Shown piece by piece: positions 15,921-24,869 of a stretch of DNA of 64,000 bases (the first letter of the stretch is position 1; every line of letters starts with the position of its first letter). Below the pieces are notes generated by a model. It searched no databases. It was not told the DNA's origin and saw only the letters and a program-made list of their open reading frames with translations. The translations under genes and the position numbers were made by a program. Origin of the DNA: BOG-931 sp963781725. Its GTDB lineage: Bacteria; Pseudomonadota; Alphaproteobacteria; Rhizobiales; Xanthobacteraceae. The DNA lies in assembly GCA_963781725.1 (NCBI GenBank), contig CAWAGV010000002.1, positions 1,984,001-2,048,000 of the forward strand, given 5' to 3'.

Positions 15921-16217
15921 CATGGATCACGCGTTAGTGTTTGGCTCGTGCGAACGCCGGCACCCGAAGCAATGCCGGAATGCAGAAACGCCCCTGACAT
16001 GCAGCCACCTGAAATGACTGCAGGATTTTACTCGTTTAGTGGCACGGCAAGAAAAATTCCTGCTCCGGACGGAACCGGTCTGGTCTTGTGCGACTTAATG
16101 GCGCTGAGCATGATCGGGGTGATCGTGCGGGGTGATCGTGAACGGGGCACTCCTTGACGTCCAATTTACGGTTGTTCGCGTGGCCTCGGATGAAACTGGA
16201 GCCTTGAGATTATCTGC
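15921..16217. other. Intergenic stretch without a recognisable gene
   Basis: About 300 bases between the small-RNA promoter and the TauE gene. An 80-codon open frame (15915-16157, plus) has no recognisable domain or ribosome-binding site. Near 16110-16140 the motif GGGGTGATCGTG is partly duplicated. A leader for the TauE gene may lie here, but nothing specific can be supported. Confidence 0.5.
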
Positions 16218-17066
16218 ATGGACGCGATCCAGTCGGTACAGCCCATCTATTCCTTCGCCGGATTTGCCGTTGGACTGCTGGTCGGATTGACCGGCGTGGG
16301 TGGCGGCTCGCTGATGACGCCGATCCTCATCCTGCTGTTCGGCATTCACCCGGCTGCGGCGGTCGGCACCGACCTGCTCTACGCGGCGGCAACCAAGACT
16401 GCCGGCAGCCTGGTCCACGGTTACAACCGGACGGTGGACTGGCGTGTGGTGCGGCGGCTCGCGGCCGGCAGTGTGCCGGCCACTCTTGCGACCATCGCCG
16501 CCCTGAGCTTCGTCAATCTCAATGGACCGCTCGCCCATAAGCTGATTGCCGGGCTGTTGACCATCGCCTTGTTCCTGACCGCACTGAGCCTGGTGTTTCG
16601 GGAGCGGATCGTCGAACGCTGTGCGCCGCGGATCGGCCGATTGTCCGAGCAGCGTGTGGCCTCGGTGACGATTGCGGTGGGCGCGGCGCTCGGCGTGCTG
16701 GTTTCGATCTCGTCGGTCGGCGCCGGCGCCATCGGCGTCACCGCGCTGATCCTGCTTTATCCAAAACTGCCGACGGCCCGGATCGTCGGCTCCGATATCG
16801 CCCATGCCGTGCCGCTGACGCTGGTTGCTGGCATGGGGCACTGGTGGCTGGGGTCGATCGATCTCCACCTGCTTGTACCGCTGCTGCTGGGGTCGGTGCC
16901 GGGGATCGTGCTCGGCAGCTATACCGCCGCCCGCGTGCCGGAGATCACGCTCCGTGTTTTGCTCGCGGGGACGTTGGTGCTGGTGGCGACCAAGCTCGCG
17001 CTCGATACCTATTCGGCGCCGGCGCCGGGCCCCATCGTGACGGCGACCACCAACCGGGCCCGCTAA
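16218..17066 (+). CDS. TauE/SafE-family membrane exporter
   Basis: 282-aa inner-membrane protein with about eight hydrophobic segments in two similar halves. The N-terminal half has GFAVGLLVGLTGVGGGSLMTP, a TauE/SafE hallmark; the second half repeats the theme in LGVLVSISSVGAGAIGV. Members export small sulfur- or carbon-containing anions such as sulfite or sulfoacetate; the substrate here is unknown and no sulfonate genes adjoin. A palindromic repeat starts directly after the stop codon. Confidence 0.88.
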   Translation: MDAIQSVQPIYSFAGFAVGLLVGLTGVGGGSLMTPILILLFGIHPAAAVGTDLLYAAATKTAGSLVHGYNRTVDWRVVRRLAAGSVPATLATIAALSFVNLNGPLAHKLIAGLLTIALFLTALSLVFRERIVERCAPRIGRLSEQRVASVTIAVGAALGVLVSISSVGAGAIGVTALILLYPKLPTARIVGSDIAHAVPLTLVAGMGHWWLGSIDLHLLVPLLLGSVPGIVLGSYTAARVPEITLRVLLAGTLVLVATKLALDTYSAPAPGPIVTATTNRAR

Positions 17067-17140
17067 AGCATGATCCGGAAAAGGCCTGCCCTCGGACTTG
17101 ATCCGGGGGTGGATGCCGATTTTCCGAAAAGATCATGCTC
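17067..17140. repeat. Mosaic palindromic repeat (REP-like)
   Basis: The outer arms AGCATGATCCGGAAAA and TTTTCCGAAAAGATCATGCT form an imperfect inverted repeat of a type scattered through Bradyrhizobium-like genomes. The centre instead carries TCGGACTTGATCCGGG and GGATGCC, which belong to the other local repeat family (GCCCGG...CCGGGCATCC). It looks like one repeat inserted into or recombined with another. Confidence 0.7.
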
Positions 17141-17146
17141 CACTAG

Positions 17147-17908
17147 TCAGGCCGCAAACGACAGGCCGTAGCGATGCAAATCGGCGCCGTGCGCGTCGAG
17201 CCACGCCCTGGCGCGGTCGTGATCCGGGCAAATCTGCCGCACCACGCGCCAGAACCGCGTGGAATGATTCATTTCGACGAGATGCGCCACTTCATGGGCG
17301 GCGAGATAGTCGAGCACTTCGCCCGGCGCCAGGATCAGCCGCCAGGAAAAGGACAGCACGCCGCCGGTCGAGCAGGAACCCCAGCGGCTCGATTGATCGC
17401 GCACCACGACGCGCCTGATGGCAACGCCGAGCGCGGCGGCGAATTTCAGGCTGGCGATTTCAAGCTCGCGACGCGCTTCGCGGCGGAGAAAATCGCTGAC
17501 GCGGCGCGCGACGTGCGGCGCGCCGCCGGCGACACAGATCAGATGCCCGCCGTCGGCTGCCGTCTCGGTCCAGACCGTGCCGCGGGTGCCGGGACGATGC
17601 GCGATGCGGTGCGGAATGCCGCGCAGCGGCACAATCGAGCCGTCGGCAAACGGCGCCGCTTGCGGCAGCCGGCCAAGCCGCGCGGCGATCCACCCGCCGT
17701 GCTTTTGCGCGAAGGCGTAGGCTTCCTTCACGCTGCCGCGTGGTGGCATCGTAAGAATGACTTCGCGCTTCGCCGCGTTGATGCGCAGCGTGTAACGCCG
17801 CGCCTGCCCGTGGCGGCGCAATTGCACCAGATAGATTGCATCTTCGAAGGCAACCTCGATCGCCTGAGGTTCAGCGGTCCGGCGGTAGAGCAGGGCGCGC
17901 AACGGCAT
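17147..17908 (-). CDS. YgjP/SprT-type zinc metallopeptidase (DUF45)
   Basis: 253-aa protein of the YgjP family (M48-related). The zinc motif HEVAHLVEMNHSTRFW gives HExxH plus a downstream His, preceded by the family signature RWGSCSTGGVLSFSWRLI. The N-terminal half (RRYTLRINAAKREVILTMPP) is the usual beta-rich region. Physiological substrates of this family are not well known. It lies just upstream of the phaZ 3' end, both on minus. Confidence 0.9.
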   Translation of the reverse strand: MPLRALLYRRTAEPQAIEVAFEDAIYLVQLRRHGQARRYTLRINAAKREVILTMPPRGSVKEAYAFAQKHGGWIAARLGRLPQAAPFADGSIVPLRGIPHRIAHRPGTRGTVWTETAADGGHLICVAGGAPHVARRVSDFLRREARRELEIASLKFAAALGVAIRRVVVRDQSSRWGSCSTGGVLSFSWRLILAPGEVLDYLAAHEVAHLVEMNHSTRFWRVVRQICPDHDRARAWLDAHGADLHRYGLSFAA

Positions 17909-17985
17909 GGCGGATCACCCAGTGCCCGGTTTTCGAAGGACGAAGCGCCGCGAATACTGCCACGATTCGGCGCCGCGAGCGACGT

Positions 17986-19410
17986 TCAGGCCTGCTGGAG
18001 TGCCGCGCCGTTCTGCGCGCGCCGCCGGTCGTGGCCGTTGCGGGCGCGGACTGTCGATTGCTGCATCGACAGGACGAAATCGGAAATGCGCGGCGCAATC
18101 TCCGCCCGGAAGCGCGAGCCGTTGAACACGCCATAATGGCCGACGTCCGGCTGCAGCCAGTGCGCCTGCCGGTCCGGCGGAATGTTGTTGCACAGCGCGT
18201 GCGCCGCTTCGGTCTGGCCGACACCGGAAATATCGTCGTGCTCGCCCTCGACGGTGAACAACGCGACGCGCCTGATCTTGCTCAGATCGACGCGGCGGCC
18301 GCGATGCGTCATCTCGCCGAGCGGCAGCGCATGGCGCACGAACACGGTTTCGACGGTTTGCAGGTAATATTCCGCGGCGAGGTCCATGACCGCGAGATAT
18401 TCGTCGTAAAATTCCTTGTGCTTGCCGGCGGAGTCGCCGTCGCCCTTCACCAGGTTGAGGAAGAGCTGCTTGTGCGCCTCGATGTGCTTGTCGAGGTTCA
18501 TGCTGACGAAGCCGTTGAGCTGGAGGAATCCGGGATAGACGTCGCGCATGAAACCCGGATTCGGGAACGGCACCTTGGTGATGACGTGGCTGTGGAACCA
18601 TTCGGTGCCGCGGTGCGCGGCCAGCGCATTCACGGCGGTCGGATTGACACGGGTGTCGATCGGTCCGCCCATCAGCGTCATCGAGACCGGTACATAAGGA
18701 TCGTCGTCGGCATCCATCAGCGCCGCTGCGGCCATGACCGGCACCGCCGGCTGGCACACCGCGATGACGTGCGTATCGCCGCCGAGCACGTGCAGGATCG
18801 AGATGACATAGTCGATGTAATCGTCCAGATCGAAGCGGCCTTCCGACACCGGCACCATCCGCGCGTCGGACCAGTCGGTGATGTAGACGTCGTGGTTGGG
18901 CAGGAAGGCCTCGACCGTGCCGCGCAACAGCGTGGCGAAGTGGCCCGACATCGGCGCGACGATCAAGAGCTTCGGCTGTGGGCGATGCGGGCGGTGTTCA
19001 AACAGCCGCTCAAAATGGATGAGCTTGCAGAACGGCCGTTCCCATACCGTCGAAACTTGCACCGGCACGCGTTCGCCGCCGACCAGAGTCGAGTTGATCC
19101 GCCATTCGGGCCGGCTGTACCGACGCGTCGAGCGCTCGAACAATTCAGCGGCCGCGGCGACCGATTTTCCGTATGTCGTGAAGGAAAGCGGATTGATCGG
19201 GTTCTTGAAGAACAACCGGGTGGCGTCGGCCCAGGCGCGCGCCGGGTTCAGCGCCGCGTGGCTCATCTCATAGAACCAGTACATTGGCGCGGCAGACAGC
19301 ATCGCACTGCTGTTGCCCGGCACGGCAGGCGCGCCGCCAAACTCTCCGATGGCCATGGATAACCCTTGCCCGGCTTGCTGCAATGCAGCATTGCGATCGT
19401 CGTATGTCAT
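17986..19410 (-). CDS. phaZ: Intracellular polyhydroxybutyrate depolymerase
   Basis: 474-aa alpha/beta hydrolase of the intracellular PhaZ family that mobilises stored PHB. The start at 19410 (MTYDDRNA) is preferred to the longer frame from 19512. Family features: MLSAAPMYWFYEMSHAALNP near the N-terminus, APMSGHFATLLRGTV (oxyanion region), ITDWSDARMVP, the nucleophile segment AVCQPAVP (Cys219, Cys-type as in Ralstonia PhaZa1), and VGHYGVFNGSRFR with the catalytic His. It implies that the organism stores PHB; synthase genes are not in the window. Confidence 0.93.
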   Translation of the reverse strand: MTYDDRNAALQQAGQGLSMAIGEFGGAPAVPGNSSAMLSAAPMYWFYEMSHAALNPARAWADATRLFFKNPINPLSFTTYGKSVAAAAELFERSTRRYSRPEWRINSTLVGGERVPVQVSTVWERPFCKLIHFERLFEHRPHRPQPKLLIVAPMSGHFATLLRGTVEAFLPNHDVYITDWSDARMVPVSEGRFDLDDYIDYVISILHVLGGDTHVIAVCQPAVPVMAAAALMDADDDPYVPVSMTLMGGPIDTRVNPTAVNALAAHRGTEWFHSHVITKVPFPNPGFMRDVYPGFLQLNGFVSMNLDKHIEAHKQLFLNLVKGDGDSAGKHKEFYDEYLAVMDLAAEYYLQTVETVFVRHALPLGEMTHRGRRVDLSKIRRVALFTVEGEHDDISGVGQTEAAHALCNNIPPDRQAHWLQPDVGHYGVFNGSRFRAEIAPRISDFVLSMQQSTVRARNGHDRRRAQNGAALQQA

Positions 19411-19548
19411 ACCACCAACATAAACGCAATTTGTTTCGGTGTTCCTTACATGTGGACGCCGGGGGGATTCTCCCCTCAATATCCACGCTTTCCAGCTATT
19501 CGCAGCGCACATGGCGCCCTTTGTGGGGCGCGGGCGCTTCCGGCCGGT

Positions 19549-20370
19549 CTATTCGCCGGACTGCAAGAGCGTTCCGTGGCGGCGCGCGCTCTGCAGCAGC
19601 TTGAGAAAGGCAAACACGCCGGCGGCGAAGAACACGGCGTTGAGGCCCAGTGCATCGAGCATCAGTTCCGGGCGGAACGTCTTGTCGATGAGCAGCGCAC
19701 GCATGCCTTCGAACACATACGTCGGCGGCAACAGCCACGACACCGGCTGCAGCCATGCCGGCAGCGTCGTCACCGGGTAGTACACGCAGGTCAGCGGCAT
19801 GAACAAAAACATGATCGACCAGGCGAGGTTTTCGGCGCCGAGGCCGTTACGCAGCACGAGGCCCGACACGAAAATGCCGACCGCCCAGCTTGTCAGCATC
19901 AGGTTGATGAAGAACGCCACCAGCGCCAGGCCGAGGCCATAGAGGTTGAAGCCGAAGAACGCGATCGCCAGCAGCGTCACCGGAATGGCGCCGATCGCTA
20001 GCCGCACGATGCTCATGACCATCAGCGCCGAGATGAATTCGAGCGGACGCAGCGGCGACATCATCAGGTTGCCGATGTTGCGCGCCCACATTTCCTCCAT
20101 GAAGGAAATCGAAAAGCCGAGCTGGCCGCGGAACAGAATGTCCCACAGCAGCACCGCACCGATGAAGGTGCCGCCGGCGCGTGCGAAAAACCCGGCATTC
20201 TGCATGATGTAATATTGCAGGAAGCCCCAGGTGATCATCTGCACCGTCGGCCAGTACACCAGATCGAGCAGCCGCGGCCATGACGAGCGCAGCAGATACC
20301 AATAGCGCAGCATCATCGCGCCGGCGCGGCGCGGCGAATAGTTGAAACTGCTTTGCACGTGCGCAGTCAT
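19549..20370 (-). CDS. ABC-2 type transporter permease
   Basis: 273-aa integral membrane subunit with six hydrophobic segments; the ABC-2 signature region LAWSIMFLFMPLTCVYYPVTTLP lies before the last helices. Its start overlaps the stop of the ATPase gene by four bases (ATGA). Together they form a two-gene exporter of the drug/polysaccharide/lipid type. The substrate cannot be inferred from the neighbours. Confidence 0.9.
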   Translation of the reverse strand: MTAHVQSSFNYSPRRAGAMMLRYWYLLRSSWPRLLDLVYWPTVQMITWGFLQYYIMQNAGFFARAGGTFIGAVLLWDILFRGQLGFSISFMEEMWARNIGNLMMSPLRPLEFISALMVMSIVRLAIGAIPVTLLAIAFFGFNLYGLGLALVAFFINLMLTSWAVGIFVSGLVLRNGLGAENLAWSIMFLFMPLTCVYYPVTTLPAWLQPVSWLLPPTYVFEGMRALLIDKTFRPELMLDALGLNAVFFAAGVFAFLKLLQSARRHGTLLQSGE

Positions 20371-21122
20371 TGCGCCGCCTCCTGTTCGAGGCCGCGGCCG
20401 CGCGCGACGTCAAGAAACACTTCCTCCAGATTGCGCCGGCCGTAACGCGACAACAGCTTTGCCGGCGTATCGTCGTCTTCGATATGGCCGCGCTTCATGA
20501 TGATGACGCGGTCGCACAGCCGCTCGACCTCGGCCATGTTGTGCGAAGCGATCAGCATCGTCGCATTGCGTTGGCGGCGATAGGCTTCGAGACGGCCGCG
20601 CACCCAGTCGGCGGTATCGGGATCGAGCGATGCGGTCGGTTCGTCCAGCAGCAGCAGTTCCGGCGAATTGATCAGGCCTTTCGCCAGCGCGACGCGGGTT
20701 TTCTGTCCGTCGGAAAGCTTGCCGGTCTGCCGGTCAAGGAGATCGGTGAGATCGAGCTGTCCGGCGATCTCTTCAATGCGATGCGAAAGATCGGGCACGC
20801 CGTAGAGCATGCCGAACACGGTGAGGTTTTGCCGGATCGTGAGCCGCATCGGCATCGCCACATAGGGGCTCTCGAAATTGATCCGGTGCAGCACTTGGTA
20901 GCGCTGCCGCGGCATCTCCGCGCCCAGCACGGTCACCCGGCCGGACGTCGGCGTGGTCAGGCCCATGATTGCGGCGATGGTCGTGGTCTTGCCGGCGCCG
21001 TTGCCGCCGAGCAGCCCCGTCACCGAACCCGGCGCCAGCGTGAACGAGATGCCGTCCACCGCCGGTACGGTTTTGTAGATTTTGACGAAGCGCTCGATGG
21101 CTATGGGCGGAGGAGATGACAT
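20367..21122 (-). CDS. ABC transporter ATPase, partner of the ABC-2 permease
   Basis: 251-aa nucleotide-binding protein. Walker A is GGNGAGKTTT, the signature is KLSDGQKTR (LSDGQ in place of LSGGQ), Walker B is LLLLDEPTASLD, and the switch His is in IASHNMAEVERL. The start at 21122 (MSSPPPIAIERF) is chosen because family members begin there. It precedes and overlaps the permease gene and is divergent from the HbpS-like gene. Confidence 0.92.
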   Translation of the reverse strand: MSSPPPIAIERFVKIYKTVPAVDGISFTLAPGSVTGLLGGNGAGKTTTIAAIMGLTTPTSGRVTVLGAEMPRQRYQVLHRINFESPYVAMPMRLTIRQNLTVFGMLYGVPDLSHRIEEIAGQLDLTDLLDRQTGKLSDGQKTRVALAKGLINSPELLLLDEPTASLDPDTADWVRGRLEAYRRQRNATMLIASHNMAEVERLCDRVIIMKRGHIEDDDTPAKLLSRYGRRNLEEVFLDVARGRGLEQEAAQ

Positions 21123-21240
21123 CCGCGCACATGTGGCCCGCGTCTGCGCATGAGGCAAGGGGCGAGCCGCGCGCCGCACGTATGGCACAAGGCTTCGGAA
21201 GATGGCAGAACACGCCGCGTGGGAGGAGGACCGTCCGTTC

Positions 21241-21714
21241 ATGAGCAACATCACGCTGGCCCAGGCCGAGCGCATTATCGACGCCGCGATCGAACGCGGT
21301 GTCGCGCTTAACTGCCGGCCGATCAGTGTCGTCGTCGTCGAGCCCGGCTGCAAGGTGAAGGCATTCAAGAAAGAAGACGGCGCGTCGATGATCCGTTTCG
21401 AGATGGCGTTCGGCAAAGCCTATGCGGCGCTGTCGCTCGGCCGCAGCTCGAAGCTGGTGCGCGAGCGCGCGCACGAAAAGCCGATCTTCATGAACTACCT
21501 GATCGGCGCCAGCGGCGATCAGCTTTTTCCTGAAGGCGGCGGCATGGTGATCCGCGACGATAACGGTGAAGTCATCGGCGCGGTCGGCGTCACCGGCGAT
21601 ACCGAAGACCGCGACGAAGAGCTCGCCATTCACGGCATCCACGCGGCGGGGCTGAAGACCGATGAAGACTGCCGTCACATGGGCCGGAAGATCGGCATCC
21701 GGACCGGCCACTAA
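21241..21714 (+). CDS. GlcG/HbpS-family haem-binding-like protein
   Basis: 157-aa single-domain protein: MSNITLAQAERIIDAAIERG, VVVVEPGCKVKAFKKEDGAS, FGKAYAALSLGRSS and IGAVGVTGDTEDRDEELA are characteristic of the GlcG/HbpS fold. Members bind haem or small metabolites, or lie beside oxidoreductases; the exact role is unknown. It ends 16 bases before an LLM flavin oxidoreductase gene, so the two are probably one unit. An upstream in-frame start at 21202 is possible. Confidence 0.88.
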   Translation: MSNITLAQAERIIDAAIERGVALNCRPISVVVVEPGCKVKAFKKEDGASMIRFEMAFGKAYAALSLGRSSKLVRERAHEKPIFMNYLIGASGDQLFPEGGGMVIRDDNGEVIGAVGVTGDTEDRDEELAIHGIHAAGLKTDEDCRHMGRKIGIRTGH

Positions 21715-21730
21715 CCAATAACGAGGCACC

Positions 21731-22774
21731 ATGAAAATCGGAATGTTCGATCATATCGAGGACGGCGAGCGTCCGCTGGCGCAGCTGTTCGACGAGCGCC
21801 TGAAACTCATCGCTGCCGCGGAAGCCACCGGCGTCTATTCATTGCAACTCGCCGAACATCATCAGACGCCACTGAACATGGTGCCGGTGCCGGGCGTGTT
21901 CCTCGGCGCTGTCGCGCGCGCCACTACGAAAATGCGGATCGGTACGCTGGTCTATCTGCTGCCGCTCTATTCGCCGCTGCGGCTGATCGAGGAAATCTGC
22001 ATGCTCGATCACTTGAGCCACGGCCGGCTCGATGTCGGCGTCGGCCGCGGCGTGTCGCCGTTCGAGCTCAAATACCACAAGGTCGAGCATGACAACTCGC
22101 GCGACATTTTTATCGACGCCTTCAACTGCGTCAGCGCCGGTCTGGTCACCGACACGCTGAACTACCAGGGCAAATACTACGAGTATGAGAACGTGCCGAT
22201 GGCGCTGCGGCCCTTGCAGCAGCCCTATCCGCCGTTCTGGTACGGTTCATCGAACGACATCGGTTCGACCTGGGCCGGCGAGCATGGCTTGCATTTCGTC
22301 ACGCTCGGCCCGATGGCCACTGCCAAGGCCAATATCGCTTCGTTCCGGGCCGCGCTGGCCAAGCGCGGCGCGCCGGCGCAGCCCCGTCCGGAATTTTCCG
22401 GCGGCGTCGCGGTCGGCGTGCAGCGGCATGTTTTCGTCGCCGATACCGATGCCGAGGCGCATCGCTTCGCCAAGCCGGCGATGGAAGTGCACCTGAAAAA
22501 CCTCAACTGGCTCCGCGTGAAGCACAACGCCACCGGCCTGACGTCGCGGCTCAATGTGCCGCGCGGCGCGACTTATGAGGCATGTCTCGAGGACGGTACC
22601 GTCATCGCCGGCTCGCCGCAGACGGTGCGCGCCGAAATCGAGCGGCAGGTGAAAGAACTCGGCGTCAATTACCTGCTGACCTACCTGATGCTCGGCACCA
22701 TGTCGTTTGCCGACGCGATGCGCTCGCTCGACCTGTTCGGCAAGGAAGTCATGCCGCATCTGGAGAAGCTGTAA
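21731..22774 (+). CDS. LLM-class flavin-dependent oxidoreductase (luciferase-like)
   Basis: 347-aa TIM-barrel protein of the bacterial-luciferase superfamily. It begins MKIGMFDHIEDGERPLAQLF; family segments LAEHHQTPLNMVPVPGVFLG, RIGTLVYLLPLYSPLRLIEE and GRLDVGVGRGVSPFE are clear. It would use FMNH2 with oxygen, or F420, to oxidise an unknown substrate. GAGG lies before the ATG. It converges on fabI with a 20-base gap. Confidence 0.92.
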   Translation: MKIGMFDHIEDGERPLAQLFDERLKLIAAAEATGVYSLQLAEHHQTPLNMVPVPGVFLGAVARATTKMRIGTLVYLLPLYSPLRLIEEICMLDHLSHGRLDVGVGRGVSPFELKYHKVEHDNSRDIFIDAFNCVSAGLVTDTLNYQGKYYEYENVPMALRPLQQPYPPFWYGSSNDIGSTWAGEHGLHFVTLGPMATAKANIASFRAALAKRGAPAQPRPEFSGGVAVGVQRHVFVADTDAEAHRFAKPAMEVHLKNLNWLRVKHNATGLTSRLNVPRGATYEACLEDGTVIAGSPQTVRAEIERQVKELGVNYLLTYLMLGTMSFADAMRSLDLFGKEVMPHLEKL

Positions 22775-22794
22775 CGCGCCGGCCGCTTCGCCGG

Positions 22795-23610
22795 TCAGTC
22801 TTCGGCCTGCTTGTGATCCGCCCGCAACGCGTCGGGGTGCGGCATGGCGATGATGTTGTAGCCGGAATCGACGAAGTGGATTTCGCCGGTCACGCCGGTC
22901 GAAAGATCCGAAAGCAGGTAAAGCCCGGCGCCGCCAAGCTCCTCGAGCGTGACCCCGCGGTGCAGCGGCGAATGCCGCTGCTGGAACGCGAACATGGCGC
23001 GGGCGTCGCCGATGCCGGCGCCGGCCAGCGTGCGGATCGGCCCCGACGAGATCGCGTTGACGCGAATGCCGCTGCCGCCGAAATCGACCGCGAGATAGCG
23101 CACCGACGCTTCGAGGGCCGCCTTGGCGACGCCCATGGCGTTGTAGTTCGGCATGGCGCGTTCGCCGCCGTTATAGGTCAGCGTCAGCAGCGAGCCGCCA
23201 TTCGGCATCATCGCCGCCGCGCGCTTCGCCACTTCGGTGAACGAGAAGCACGAGATCACCATGGTGCGCACGAAATTCTCGCGCGTCGTGTCGGCATAGC
23301 GCCCGCTGAGCTGCGTCTTGTCGGAGAACGCGATGGCGTGAACCACAAAATCGATCGAGCCCCAGGCGTGCTTGAGCTCCGCGAACACGGCATCGACCGA
23401 TGCAAGGTCTTCCACGTCGCACGGCAGGATGAGATCGGCGTTGGCCGAAGCCGCGAGCGGCTTGACCCGCTTGCCCAGCGCCTCGCCCTGATAGGTAAAG
23501 GCGAGCCTGGCGTCGTGCGCCGCCAGCGTTTTGGCGATGCCCCACGCGATCGAGTGGTCGTTGGCGACACCCATGATGAGGCCGCGCTTGCCGTGCATCA
23601 ATCCCGGCAT
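22795..23610 (-). CDS. fabI: Enoyl-ACP reductase (NADH) FabI
   Basis: 271-aa short-chain dehydrogenase-like reductase completing each fatty-acid elongation cycle. It begins with the FabI version of the nucleotide loop (GKRGLIMGVANDHSIAWGIA). The catalytic Tyr-x6-Lys is in NYNAMGVAKAALEASVRYLA, and NAISSGPIRTLA follows. Third gene of fabA-fabB-fabI, three bases after fabB. Confidence 0.95.
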   Translation of the reverse strand: MPGLMHGKRGLIMGVANDHSIAWGIAKTLAAHDARLAFTYQGEALGKRVKPLAASANADLILPCDVEDLASVDAVFAELKHAWGSIDFVVHAIAFSDKTQLSGRYADTTRENFVRTMVISCFSFTEVAKRAAAMMPNGGSLLTLTYNGGERAMPNYNAMGVAKAALEASVRYLAVDFGGSGIRVNAISSGPIRTLAGAGIGDARAMFAFQQRHSPLHRGVTLEELGGAGLYLLSDLSTGVTGEIHFVDSGYNIIAMPHPDALRADHKQAED

Positions 23611-23613
23611 GCG

Positions 23614-24831
23614 TCAGGCATCCACATGCTTGAGAACGATCGACGCGTTGGTGCCGCCGAAACCGAACGAGTTCGACAGCACGCAGCCGAGCGTGACGTT
23701 GTCGCGCCGCTCGCGCACGATCGGCATATCCTCGAACGCCGGGTCGAGCTTCTGGATGTTGGCGCTCTCGCAGATGAAGCCTGAACCCATCATCAGCAGC
23801 GAGTAGATCGCTTCCTGCACGCCGGCCGCGCCGAGCGAGTGCCCGGTGAGCGATTTGGTCGCCGAGATCGGCGGGCATTTTGCGCCGAAGACTTCGCGGA
23901 TCGCTTCGATTTCCTTGAGGTCGCCGATCGGCGTCGACGTGGCGTGCGGGTTGATGTAGTCGACCGGCGGTTTCACCGTGGCGAGCGCCATTTTCATGCA
24001 GCGCATCGCGCCCTCGCCGGATGGCGCCACCATGTCGGCGCCGTCCGACGTCGCGCCGTAGCCGGCAATCTCGGCATAAATCTTTGCGCCGCGCGCTTTG
24101 GCGTGCTCCAGCTCTTCCAGCACCAGCACGCCGGCGCCGCCGGCAATGACGAAACCGTCGCGGTCGGCGTCATAGGCGCGCGAGGCCTGGTCCGGCGTCT
24201 GATTGAAGCCCGACGACATCGCCCCCATGGCGTCGAACAGCACCGACAATGTCCAGTCGAGTTCCTCGCAGCCGCCGGCAAAGATCATGTCCTGCTTGCC
24301 GACTTGAATGGTCTCGTAGGCATTGCCGATGCAATGGTTCGATGTCGCGCAGGCCGACGAGATCGAGTAGTTGACGCCTTTGATCTTGAACCAGGTCGCA
24401 AGCGTCGCCGAAGCGGTCGACGACATCGCTTTCGGCACCGCGAACGGTCCGACGCGCTTCGGCCCCTTGCTGCGGGTAATGTCGGCGCTCTCGACGATGG
24501 CGCGGGTCGACGGCCCGCCGGACCCCATGATGATGCCGGTGCGCTCGTTCGAAACCTCGGCGTTGGAAAGCCCGGAGTCCCGGATCGCCTGCTCCATCGC
24601 GACATGGTTCCACGCCGCGCCGCCGCCGAGGAAACGCATGGCGCGGCGGTCGACCGCCTCGCTGGCGTCGAGTGTTGGCGCGCCGTGGACCTGGCAGCGG
24701 AAGCCAAGCTCGGCGTATTTGTCGGCGCGCACGATGCCGGACTTGGCCTCGCGCAACGACGCCAGCACTTCCTGCGTGTTGTTGCCGATGGACGAAACGA
24801 TGCCCATCCCGCTGACGACCACGCGTTTCAT
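23614..24831 (-). CDS. fabB: 3-oxoacyl-ACP synthase I FabB
   Basis: 405-aa condensing enzyme required for unsaturated fatty-acid synthesis. It begins MKRVVVSGMGIVSSIGNNTQ. The nucleophile Cys is in SISSACATSNHCIGNA; the two catalytic His are in NPHATSTPIGD and TGHSLGAAG. The start at 24831 is where the family begins. It is between fabA (38-base gap) and fabI. Confidence 0.95.
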   Translation of the reverse strand: MKRVVVSGMGIVSSIGNNTQEVLASLREAKSGIVRADKYAELGFRCQVHGAPTLDASEAVDRRAMRFLGGGAAWNHVAMEQAIRDSGLSNAEVSNERTGIIMGSGGPSTRAIVESADITRSKGPKRVGPFAVPKAMSSTASATLATWFKIKGVNYSISSACATSNHCIGNAYETIQVGKQDMIFAGGCEELDWTLSVLFDAMGAMSSGFNQTPDQASRAYDADRDGFVIAGGAGVLVLEELEHAKARGAKIYAEIAGYGATSDGADMVAPSGEGAMRCMKMALATVKPPVDYINPHATSTPIGDLKEIEAIREVFGAKCPPISATKSLTGHSLGAAGVQEAIYSLLMMGSGFICESANIQKLDPAFEDMPIVRERRDNVTLGCVLSNSFGFGGTNASIVLKHVDA

Positions 24832-24869
24832 ATTTGCCTCATCAGAAATATGGCGCTCGCGCGCAGCGC

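Noticed and set aside
15915..16157. 80-codon open frame on plus before the TauE gene
   Set aside because: No ribosome-binding site, no recognisable domain, and composition like non-coding DNA; it also starts within the proposed small-RNA promoter.
16095..16868. 257-codon open frame on minus, rich in His, Arg and Gln
   Set aside because: It is the antisense shadow of the TauE gene; the GC-rich codon pattern there favours the plus-strand frame with membrane helices.
22775..22794. Small CCGGC/GCCGG hairpin between the LLM and fabI genes
   Set aside because: The stem is only five pairs and no T tract follows, so it cannot be supported as a terminator.
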